DNA from: Schlegelella_A sp038225015
GTDB lineage: Bacteria > Pseudomonadota > Gammaproteobacteria > Burkholderiales > Burkholderiaceae_C
Direction of reading: 5' to 3'
Assembly: GCA_038225015.1 (NCBI GenBank)
Contig: JBBRFB010000135.1
Coordinates: 1 to 8,843 of the forward strand
DNA length: 8,843 nucleotides
In this document: in pieces, positions 1 to 6,681 of the stretch
How positions within the stretch are numbered: the stretch's first letter is position 1
Layout of the letters: the number at the start of each line of letters is the position of its first letter
Translations under genes and position numbers: made by a program
Notes under the pieces: generated by a model
The model's database searches: none
What the model was told of the DNA's origin: nothing
Seen by the model: the letters and a program-made list of their open reading frames with translations, nothing else

Positions 1-79
1 CCTTCGCCCGGGCGGCGAGCGCTTCGGGTTCGAGGGTGCCGTCGGAGACGACGGAGTGGCAGTGCAGGTCAGCGTTCAC
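1..79 (-). CDS. PHP-domain phosphoesterase, N-terminal fragment (cut by the window edge)
   Basis: Read on the minus strand, the first 26 codons give a protein beginning (V/M)NADLHCHSVVSDGTLEPEAL. The D-L-H-C-H-S-x-x-S-D-G-T-L pattern is the first metal-binding motif of PHP-domain phosphoesterases. The two histidines (about residues 6 and 8) would bind the catalytic metals. Relatives with this start in proteobacteria include the YciV/RnaAM type, a 3',5'-nucleoside bisphosphate phosphatase and 5'-3' exoribonuclease, so that is the likeliest product; the fragment is too short to exclude other PHP enzymes. No ATG fits. GTG at 79 is the start closest to the conserved region, and an in-frame GTG at 88 would add MIA. 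Neither has a clear Shine-Dalgarno sequence. The gene follows the permease/peptidase stop by 65 bp on the same strand and could be its distal co-transcribed neighbour or have its own promoter. Confidence 0.75.
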   Translation of the reverse strand, partial: MNADLHCHSVVSDGTLEPEALAARAK

Positions 80-80
80 G

Positions 81-94
81 GCGATCACGATCGC
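81..94. other. Short perfect dyad just upstream of the PHP gene
   Basis: The sequence gcgatc-ac-gatcgc is a perfect 6-bp inverted repeat with a 2-bp centre. It lies just before the preferred GTG start of the PHP gene and overlaps the alternative GTG at 88. A 2-base loop is too tight for a stable hairpin, so if it has a function a protein-binding site is more plausible. In DNA this rich in GC such short dyads also arise by chance. Confidence 0.2.
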
Positions 95-144
95 TGCATC
101 ATAGTGCGGCGAGCGGCCGACACCGCGCCTTGCCGTCGCCGGGC

Positions 145-3100
145 TCAGCTGCCGCCGACCACCACCGTGTTGTCACTCGGCCGGCGATCGATCAGCTTGT
201 TCAGTGGATCGATGCCGGCCTTGACCGGGCGCTTGTCGACCGTCATGGTGACCGTCGTTTGCTCGGCCGTGATGCGCCGCCGCTCGATGGCGATCGCGTT
301 GCCTTCGGCGTCGACCACGCCGACGTCGATCAGATCGTCGAGCGGCACGTCGCTCTCCTTGCCGAGCGCGTCGGCCACGCGTTTCTTGGCCATCAGCGTC
401 ATCGTCACCTCGAAGCGGCCGCCCGGCAACGCCTTCATCGTCGCGGCGGTGGCGCGGTTGTCGTAGACGACGATCTTCTCGAACAGGTCGTCGACGACAT
501 ACTTGAACTCGGGCGGCGTCGCGGCCCGGATCCGCTCAACCAGCTCTTCCGAGCTCGGGTAGGGCGGGCCCTTGAACGCATGGGCGTCGCGGAAGGCGCG
601 GATCACGTCGTCGAGGTGGTCCTCGCCGATGTAGTCGGCCAGGGCGTACATGACGAGACTGCCCTTCCTGTAGTGGATGTAGGGCTGGTTCTCGACGCGC
701 GAGAGCGGCAGCTCCTTCTTCTGCTCGAACGCCCGGCCACCCAGGTAGCGGTTCAGCTCGTAGGCCAGGAAGCGGCGCATTTTCGCCTCGCCGAACTTGT
801 GCTTCATAACCATGAGCGCCGAGTACTGTGCCATCGACTCGACCAGCATCGAGCCACCCTGCACGTCGCCGCTGCTCACCTGGTGGCCCCACCACTGGTG
901 CGCCGCCTCGTGCGCGGTGACGTAGTAGGGATAGTCGATGTCCTTCGGATCGTCGGGACGGACCCGGGCGATGAAGCCGATCGCCTCGGAGAACGGGATC
1001 GTGTTCGGGAACGACTGTGCGAACGAGGCGTAGCGCGGGAACTCGACGATCCGGAACTGGCGGTACTGGTAGGGCCCGAAGTGGACGCTGAAGTAGGCGA
1101 GCGAATCCTTCACCGAGGCGACCATCGAGTCGAGGTTGAACTCGTGGCCGGGCTGGTGGTAGATCTCTATGGCGACGTCGCCGTTCGGGCCGCGCCAGAC
1201 GTCCTTCCTCACCGCGTAGCGGGCCGACTGAAAAGCGAAGAAGTTGAGGATGGGCGCGTCCATCTTGTAGTGGAAATAGCGCCGACCGCCCTCGCTCCAC
1301 TCGCGCTGCAGGTAGCCGGGCGAGATGGCGATCTGCCCGGGTACCGTGCTCACCGTCGCGTCATAGTCGATGAAGTCGGCGTCGGCGGCCAGGCCGTTGA
1401 TCTGCAGGCCGGCCGGATCGTCGCGGTCGCGCATGCGCTCCTTCGGTGCCAGGCCGAACTTGCGGCGGTCCTGGTCGCGCTCGAGCTCGCCGCCTTCCTG
1501 GTAACCCACGAACGGCAGGATGGCGCGGCCGTTCAGGAAGGTGCCGTTGCCGACCACCGCCGTGTTGGCGCCCTCGTTGGTGAAGCCGTGCGTCGCCAGC
1601 TCGAGGTCGAAGTCGAGCGTCGTCGTCGCGCCCGGCGCCAAAGGTGCATCGAGGCGGTAGCGGCGAACGCCGAGGGCGGCGTTGTCGTCGATCAGCGTCG
1701 AGGCGACGCCGGGCGTGAGCGAATGGATCGTCAGCGAGCGCCCGGCGGCGAACGCCAGCTCGAGCATCGTCACCGGCCGCCCGGTCTTGTTGACGAGCGT
1801 GTAGCGGCCGCGGGCGCGCACTCGCTGCTCGGCCGGGAACAGGTCGACGTCGAGGCGGACCGCCGTGATCTTCGGCTGCGGCTCGCTCGCCGTCGGCTGG
1901 TAGCGCTTTTCGTAGGCGACCTGACGGGCCTGCGCGTCGTAGGGCGTCTCGTAGTGGTTGAGGACGTTGGTGTTGTAGAAGATGAAGGCGCCGAGACCGA
2001 CGAAGGCGACAGCGGCCACTCCGGCGAGGACGAGCGTCGACGCTGACAGGCGGCCGCGTGCCCTTTGCAGGCGCTCGCGTAGCGAGCTGGCCGTACCGCG
2101 TGGCCACATGAGATAGGCGCCGATCAGCAGCAGCACCGACGCCGCCCCCCAGTAGGCCTGGAAGGCGCGCACGCGCGGCAGGAAGTGGCCGTAGCCGTTC
2201 ATGTCGGAATAGACGGCGCCCGGGACGCTGGCGAACTTGTACAGGTTGTGCTCGAGACCGAGCTGGCTGGCGAAGAGGAGCAGCACGTAGTAGGCGACCA
2301 TCGCGAAGTGGCCGACGTACTTGTGGTCGATGACGCTGTGAACGGTGATCGCCAGCGCGCAAATGAGCCAGTAGTTCAGCAGGTCGATTCCGAACAGGTC
2401 GTGAAAGTAGAGGCCCGGCTCGAACCGGTAGTAGCCCTTGGCCGCCTGGATCGCCATGCCGCAGAGCATCAGCACGCCCTGCAGGACGAGCGGGATGAGC
2501 ATCAGCGCGACGAGCTTGCTGACGAGCGGCAGCCAGGTCGGCGCCGGCAGCGCGTCGGTGATCTGGTCGAGCCGGTTGTCGCGCTCGCGCCAGACCATCT
2601 CGCCGGCGTAGAACGTGACGATCACCAGCATGAAGATCGAGAAGCTCCCGGAGACCAGGCCCATCATCTGGAACGTCACCGGCCAGGTGCTGGTGCCGAA
2701 GATGTCGCCGACCGTGGTGCTGGCGACGACGAGAAAGAGCAGGCCGGCCAGGACGAGCACGCCGAAGTAGACATTCTTCGTCGATTCGCGGAATTCGAGC
2801 CAGGCGCGCTGCGGCACCATCCGCCATGGCCGGGTGAAGTCGTGCCGCGCGGTCGGCGCTTGCGTGGGCGCCGGCGCGGGCCGGCCTGCCGCGTCGGTGT
2901 CGTCGGCGGTGGCGTCGATGCTGCGCCCGGGTCGGCCGGGTCGCATGCTGGTGGTGAAGGAGAAGCGCCAGAAGCACACGGCCACGACAGCCACGGCGAC
3001 GCCGACCCAGATCGCCCGGTTCCAGAGCAGCACGCCTTCGAGCGGCACCAGCCGCGTGTTCCGCTCTGCGATTGTCCAGTACTCGGTGAGCACGCCGAGC

Positions 3101-3762
3101 GCGCGGCTGCCGAACGGATCGACGAGGGCGGCCAGCGTCCGGTTGTCGGCGTCGCGCATCAGCTGGGCGGCGATCAGCCAGCCGATCAGCACCAGCACGC
3201 TGCCGATGTAGACGGGAAGCATCTTCCTCGTGGTCGCAGCGAGGCTGAAGAAGATGCCGCCGATCAGGAGGGCGTTCGGCAGCAGGATCGTGGCGTAGGG
3301 CAGCAGGTAGGCGGCCCAGTGGTTCGAGCCGAGCCGCTCGGCGTCCATGCCGGGAAGCAGGGTGGCGACGAAGGCGCCGAGGCCGATGCTGGTGAACACC
3401 ACGATGCAGACGGCGAGCGCGCCGGCAAAGCGGCCGCCCAGGTACTGGAGCTTGCCGATCGGCGAGGTGAAGAAGAAGCTCTCGGTCCGGTGTTCGAAGT
3501 CCTGCTGGACGGCGCGGCCCATGATGGCCGACATCACCGTGATGCCGAACATGCCGAGGATGGCCACCGTCTGGGCCAGGGCGAACGGCGAGTTGACCGC
3601 GACCTTGCCGCTGCCGAAGGAGACGTTCGCCTCCTTGAACAGGCCACCGGCGGCGGCGATCCAGAGCAGCGACAGCGCGAAGAAGATCGCGAAGTAGACC
3701 CAGGTCGAGACCAGCCGCAGGCGCGAGCGGAACTCGAAGGCAGCGATGGCCGGCAGCGTCAT
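145..3762 (-). CDS. ABC transporter permease fused to a periplasmic M1-family zinc aminopeptidase
   Basis: The 1205-residue protein begins MTLPAIAAFEF. The reading frame stays open upstream, but that part only overlaps the ATPase gene out of frame. The ATG at 3762 lies 5 bp after the ATPase stop, with a GGTGA ribosome-binding sequence overlapping that stop. Hydrophobic segments lie near residues 20-39, 63-82, 113-136, 152-177, 183-201 and 250-268 (first ABC-2-like half), and near 331-351, 366-387, 412-438, 461-478, 482-502 and 536-554 (second half). An Ala/Pro-rich cytoplasmic linker (about 271-330) joins the halves. A 13th helix (574-596), preceded by an Arg-rich stretch, would place the rest of the protein in the periplasm. 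The C-terminal region has M1 metallopeptidase features: HEAAH (H951, E952, H955), the third zinc ligand E975, the catalytic tyrosine Y1031 in HYRKG, and a GAMEN-like site FSEAIGF (E926). It probably removes N-terminal residues from peptides handled by the transporter; the substrate is unknown. Family assignment is strong, role inferred. Confidence 0.93.
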   Translation of the reverse strand: MTLPAIAAFEFRSRLRLVSTWVYFAIFFALSLLWIAAAGGLFKEANVSFGSGKVAVNSPFALAQTVAILGMFGITVMSAIMGRAVQQDFEHRTESFFFTSPIGKLQYLGGRFAGALAVCIVVFTSIGLGAFVATLLPGMDAERLGSNHWAAYLLPYATILLPNALLIGGIFFSLAATTRKMLPVYIGSVLVLIGWLIAAQLMRDADNRTLAALVDPFGSRALGVLTEYWTIAERNTRLVPLEGVLLWNRAIWVGVAVAVVAVCFWRFSFTTSMRPGRPGRSIDATADDTDAAGRPAPAPTQAPTARHDFTRPWRMVPQRAWLEFRESTKNVYFGVLVLAGLLFLVVASTTVGDIFGTSTWPVTFQMMGLVSGSFSIFMLVIVTFYAGEMVWRERDNRLDQITDALPAPTWLPLVSKLVALMLIPLVLQGVLMLCGMAIQAAKGYYRFEPGLYFHDLFGIDLLNYWLICALAITVHSVIDHKYVGHFAMVAYYVLLLFASQLGLEHNLYKFASVPGAVYSDMNGYGHFLPRVRAFQAYWGAASVLLLIGAYLMWPRGTASSLRERLQRARGRLSASTLVLAGVAAVAFVGLGAFIFYNTNVLNHYETPYDAQARQVAYEKRYQPTASEPQPKITAVRLDVDLFPAEQRVRARGRYTLVNKTGRPVTMLELAFAAGRSLTIHSLTPGVASTLIDDNAALGVRRYRLDAPLAPGATTTLDFDLELATHGFTNEGANTAVVGNGTFLNGRAILPFVGYQEGGELERDQDRRKFGLAPKERMRDRDDPAGLQINGLAADADFIDYDATVSTVPGQIAISPGYLQREWSEGGRRYFHYKMDAPILNFFAFQSARYAVRKDVWRGPNGDVAIEIYHQPGHEFNLDSMVASVKDSLAYFSVHFGPYQYRQFRIVEFPRYASFAQSFPNTIPFSEAIGFIARVRPDDPKDIDYPYYVTAHEAAHQWWGHQVSSGDVQGGSMLVESMAQYSALMVMKHKFGEAKMRRFLAYELNRYLGGRAFEQKKELPLSRVENQPYIHYRKGSLVMYALADYIGEDHLDDVIRAFRDAHAFKGPPYPSSEELVERIRAATPPEFKYVVDDLFEKIVVYDNRATAATMKALPGGRFEVTMTLMAKKRVADALGKESDVPLDDLIDVGVVDAEGNAIAIERRRITAEQTTVTMTVDKRPVKAGIDPLNKLIDRRPSDNTVVVGGS

Positions 3763-3767
3763 GGCGT

Positions 3768-4763
3768 TCACCGCCGCTCGGGCGTCGTCGGCGGGGCATC
3801 GGCCGGCCGCATCGCCGACGGGGCATCGGCCCGCCGCATCGCCGACGGGGCGTCGTCGGCCGCGGCACCGGCGTGGCCGCCGATCGCTGCGAAATAGGCG
3901 TCTTCCAGGGTCGCCTCGACCGGCTCGAAGCCGGGGCCCGGCGAGGCATCGGCGAGCACATGCAGCCGGGTGCGGCCGCCGTAGAGACGGGTCGAGATGA
4001 CGTCGTGGCGTTCGCGCAGCGCGGCGACCTCGATGCGTGGCGCCGAGGTCTGCCAGATTCGTCCGGCCAGCGCGGCGGTGAGCTCGCCGGGCGTGCCGGT
4101 GGCCAGCACGCGGCCCTTGTTCATGATCGCCAGGTTGGGGCAGAGGTCGCTCACGTCGGAGACGATGTGCGTCGACAGCAGCACGATCACCTCCTCGCCG
4201 ATCTCGGCCAGCAGGTTGTGGAAGCGGGTCCGTTCTTCGGGGTCGAGGCCGGCCGTCGGCTCGTCGACGATGATCAGCTTGGGCCGGCCGATCAGCGCCT
4301 GGGCGATTCCGAAGCGCTGGCGCATGCCGCCGGAAAAGCCGCCGAGGGCCTTCCTGCGCACGTCGTACAGGTTGGTCTGGTGCAGCAAGGTCGTCACCAC
4401 GTTCTGCCGCTCGGCGCGGTCGCTCAGCCCCTTCAGGCGGGCCAGATGGTCGAGCATGTCCTCGGCACGCACCTTCGGGTAGAGGCCGAAGTCCTGCGGC
4501 AGGTAGCCGAGCACCCGGCGCACGCCGTCCTTGTCGCGCAGCACGTTGATGTGCGTTCCGGCCTTGGCGTCGGTGAGCTGGGCCGAGCCGTGGTCGGCGT
4601 CCTGCAGGGTCGCCAGCGTCCGCATCAGGGTCGACTTGCCGGCGCCGTTCGGCCCGAGCAGGCCGAACATCCCGGTCGGAATCGAGAGGCTCACGTCGTC
4701 GAGGGCGCGGACGCCGTTCGGGTAGGTCTTGGAGAGTCCGGTGATGTGCAGTTCCATGGGCAT
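3768..4763 (-). CDS. ABC transporter ATP-binding protein, ABC-2 type, partner of the permease/peptidase
   Basis: This 331-residue cytoplasmic ATPase would power the transporter encoded by the next gene. All nucleotide-binding motifs are intact: Walker A GPNGAGKST at 37-45, Q-loop Q90 in YLPQDFGLYP, signature FSGGMRQR at 143-150 (F replaces the usual L, M replaces Q), Walker B LIIVDEP at 163-169 with catalytic E168, D-loop GLD at 172-174, and H-loop H199 in LSTHI. The LPQDFGLYP segment and the FSGGM signature are typical of ATPases paired with ABC-2 permeases. A C-terminal accessory region (about 205-300) ends in LEDAYFAAIGG, where relatives usually stop. A further tail of about 30 residues, rich in Ala, Pro and Asp, is encoded by tandem repeats. 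The ATG at 4763 has a well-placed GAGG; an ATG two codons later (4757) is possible. The stop lies 5 bp before the permease start, which points to a coupled two-gene operon. The transported substrate cannot be read from this gene. Confidence 0.93.
   Translation of the reverse strand: MPMELHITGLSKTYPNGVRALDDVSLSIPTGMFGLLGPNGAGKSTLMRTLATLQDADHGSAQLTDAKAGTHINVLRDKDGVRRVLGYLPQDFGLYPKVRAEDMLDHLARLKGLSDRAERQNVVTTLLHQTNLYDVRRKALGGFSGGMRQRFGIAQALIGRPKLIIVDEPTAGLDPEERTRFHNLLAEIGEEVIVLLSTHIVSDVSDLCPNLAIMNKGRVLATGTPGELTAALAGRIWQTSAPRIEVAALRERHDVISTRLYGGRTRLHVLADASPGPGFEPVEATLEDAYFAAIGGHAGAAADDAPSAMRRADAPSAMRPADAPPTTPERR
3793..3846 (-). repeat. 27-bp in-frame tandem repeat in the ATPase tail
   Basis: Two adjacent 27-bp units (3793-3819 and 3820-3846) differ at a single base. 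A diverged partial third copy starts at 3847 (ggggcgtcgtcgg). Because the unit is 9 codons long, copy-number change keeps the frame. It encodes the repeated peptide A-P-S-A-M-R-(R/P)-A-D near residues 307-324 of the ATPase. The tail lies beyond the conserved nucleotide-binding domain, so it is likely a flexible extension that tolerates slippage. Confidence 0.85.
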
Positions 4764-4770
4764 CGAGTGT

Positions 4771-4775
4771 GCCTC
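4771..4775 (-). promoter_or_regulatory. Ribosome-binding site supporting the ATPase start at 4763
   Basis: On the minus strand the sequence reads GAGGC-ACACTCG-ATG, placing GAGG 8 bases before the ATG at 4763. The alternative in-frame ATG at 4757 would be 14 bases away, so the first ATG is preferred. Confidence 0.55.
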
Positions 4776-4832
4776 GCGCGGCCGCGGCGGTCACCGGCCG
4801 TGCGACGAGGCGCCGTTGCCGTGGGACGGGCT

Positions 4833-4860
4833 GCAGCGACAGCGCGGGGCGCTGCGCTGC
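4833..4860. terminator. GC-rich hairpin between recJ and the ABC operon; possible terminator without a T-tract
   Basis: The sequence forms gcagcg-a-cagcgc-ggg-gcgctg-cgctgc: two 6-bp stem blocks separated by a single bulged A (4839), closed by a 3-base loop (4846-4848). It lies 10 bp after the recJ stop, within the 106-bp gap to the ATPase start, which is where a terminator would be expected. No run of T follows on the minus strand, so it is not a standard intrinsic terminator. It could instead stabilise the 3' end of the recJ mRNA, cause pausing, or be an accident of GC richness. The rest of the gap shows no convincing -35/-10 pair. Confidence 0.35.
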
Positions 4861-4869
4861 CGGGAGTCG

Positions 4870-6672
4870 CTAGCCGGCGGCGACGACCACCATCTGCACC
4901 CGCTCGATGCCGTTGTAGGCATCGGCGGCGAGCCGGTAGGCGAGCCGGGCGCGCTCGCCGAGCGGCTCGCTGCGGCCGAACCAGATCGCCTCGCGGACGA
5001 CGCCGGCGACCCGGACCGAGAGCTTCAGGTGACCGCTGCCGACGAGCTTCTGCGACACCACCTCGACCCTGTCGCAGAACACCGGCGCTTCGAAGGCCGC
5101 CCCCCAGACCTCGGCCTCGAGCAGGCGGGCGGTCGTCGGAGTCCAGTACGTGGCGTCGAGCGGGCCGTCGCTGCGCAGCGTGCGCGCCAGTGCCGCGGGC
5201 TCGATCAGCTCGGCGGCCACCGCCGCGAAGCCGCCGCGGAAGGCGGCGAAGTCGGCGGCGGCGATCGTGCAGCCAGCGGCCATCGCGTGGCCGCCGAAGC
5301 GCTTGAGCAACGCCGGCTGGCGCTTGCTGAGGAGATCGAGCGCATCGCGCAGGTGCAGGCCCTCGATCGATCGTCCCGAGCCCTTCAGCAGGCCGTCCTG
5401 GCCGGTCGCGAAGACGAAGGTCGGCCGATGCAGCCGGTCTTTCAGGCGCGAGGCGATGATGCCGACGACGCCTTCGTGGAACGACGCGTCGTGCACCGCG
5501 TGGGCCGCCAGCGTGCCGGTCGCCTGCGCCGCCGCCCGGTCGACGAGGACGTCGGCCTGCTCGCGCATGCCGGCCTCGATGGTGCGTCGCTCGCTGTTCA
5601 TGGCGTCGAGCGTGAGCGCGAGCTCGTGGGCGCGACTGGCATCGTCGGCGAGCAGGCACTCGATCCCGAGCGTCATGTCGGCCAGCCGGCCGGCCGCATT
5701 GATGCGCGGCCCGATGGCGAAGCCGAGGTCGAACGCGCTTGCCTGCCGCGGGTCGCGGCCGGCCGCCGCGAACAGCGCCGCCACGCCGGGCTGCAGCCGG
5801 CCGGCGCGCATGCGCTTGAGGCCCTGGGCGACGAGGCAGCGGTTGTTGCGGTCGAGGCGGACGACGTCGGCCACGGTGCCGAGGGCGACGAGGTCGAGCA
5901 ATGCATCGAGGCGCGGCTGTCCGGCAGCGTCGAACTCGCCGCGCTCGCGCAGCTCGGCGCGCAGCGCCAGCAGGACGTAGAAGGCAACGCCGACGCCGGC
6001 CAGGTGCTTGCTCGCGAACGTGCAGTCGGGCTGGTTCGGGTTCACGATCACGTCGGCCTCGGGCAGCACCGGGCCGTCGTCGTCGCGGGCAGGCAGGTGA
6101 TGGTCGGTGACGACGACGGCCAGCCCGTGCGCGCGTGCGTGCGCGACGCCCTCGACGCTGGCGATGCCGTTGTCGACCGTCAGCAGCACGTCGGGCGAGC
6201 GGGCGAGCGCGAGGTCGACGATCGCCGGCGTCAGCCCGTAGCCGTGCAGCCGCCGGTCGGGCACGACGTAGTCGAGGCTGGACCGCTCCGCACCGAGCAT
6301 CACCAGGCCGCGGATCATCACCGCGCAGGCCGTGGCGCCGTCGCAGTCGTAGTCGGCGACGATGCAGATCCTGCTGCCGGCGCCGATCGCGTCGGCGAGG
6401 AGGCCGGCGGCCTCGGCGCTGCCGCGCAGGCCGGCCGGCGGCAGCAGGTTCGTGAGGGCGTGGTCGAGCTGGCTGGCCTCGGTGACGCCGCGCGCTGCGA
6501 AGAGCCGCGCCAGCAGCGGGTGCACGCCGGCCTGCTCGAGCGCCCAGGCGACGCGCGGCGGCACGTCGCGCGTCGCGATGGTGACGGCGGTTGGCGCCGC
6601 GTCGGGCGCTGCCTCGGCGATCGGAACCGGCGGCGCGGGTCGGGTCGAGTCGGGGCCGGCTGGCGTCGTCAT
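4870..6672 (-). CDS. recJ: Single-stranded-DNA-specific 5'-3' exonuclease RecJ
   Basis: RecJ degrades single-stranded DNA 5' to 3' in RecFOR recombination, mismatch repair and base-excision repair in the cytoplasm. At 600 residues it is close to the E. coli enzyme (577). The DHH phosphoesterase motifs are all present: motif I DYDCDG with D107, D109 and D111; motif II DNG with D167; motif III DHH at 190-192; and NPNQPDC about 25 residues later. The conserved GPRINAAGR follows in the central region. The DHHA1 domain carries GGHAMAAG with GGH at 460-462, and a C-terminal part (about 500-600) matches the OB-fold region. The cysteine in DYDCDG replaces the alanine of many RecJ proteins and leaves the metal-binding aspartates intact. 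Residues 1 to about 32 form an Ala/Pro-rich extension before ATRDVPPR, where related proteins tend to begin; no later start codon exists before that motif. The ATG at 6672 follows the upstream stop by 9 bp, with AGGG overlapping that stop (TAGGG), so translation is probably coupled. Confidence 0.97.
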   Translation of the reverse strand: MTTPAGPDSTRPAPPVPIAEAAPDAAPTAVTIATRDVPPRVAWALEQAGVHPLLARLFAARGVTEASQLDHALTNLLPPAGLRGSAEAAGLLADAIGAGSRICIVADYDCDGATACAVMIRGLVMLGAERSSLDYVVPDRRLHGYGLTPAIVDLALARSPDVLLTVDNGIASVEGVAHARAHGLAVVVTDHHLPARDDDGPVLPEADVIVNPNQPDCTFASKHLAGVGVAFYVLLALRAELRERGEFDAAGQPRLDALLDLVALGTVADVVRLDRNNRCLVAQGLKRMRAGRLQPGVAALFAAAGRDPRQASAFDLGFAIGPRINAAGRLADMTLGIECLLADDASRAHELALTLDAMNSERRTIEAGMREQADVLVDRAAAQATGTLAAHAVHDASFHEGVVGIIASRLKDRLHRPTFVFATGQDGLLKGSGRSIEGLHLRDALDLLSKRQPALLKRFGGHAMAAGCTIAAADFAAFRGGFAAVAAELIEPAALARTLRSDGPLDATYWTPTTARLLEAEVWGAAFEAPVFCDRVEVVSQKLVGSGHLKLSVRVAGVVREAIWFGRSEPLGERARLAYRLAADAYNGIERVQMVVVAAG

Positions 6673-6681
6673 GCCCGCACC

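Noticed and set aside
3793..3846. The tandem repeat as a CRISPR array or regulatory iteron
   Set aside because: The units are directly adjacent with no spacers, lie in frame inside a gene, and have a 27-bp, 9-codon period. A coding minisatellite explains them.
130..3897. Long plus-strand open frames (638 codons at 130-2046; 570 codons at 2185-3897)
   Set aside because: They are antisense to the permease/peptidase, which has clear helices and a zinc site. Their products are rich in Val, Asp, Glu, Arg, Gly and His and match no family I recognise.
3763..4794. Extension of the permease frame upstream to an ATG at 4794
   Set aside because: This stretch is the ATPase gene read in the wrong frame, giving Arg/Pro/Ala-rich sequence. 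The ATPase motifs in the correct frame are unambiguous, and the permease has a good start at 3762.
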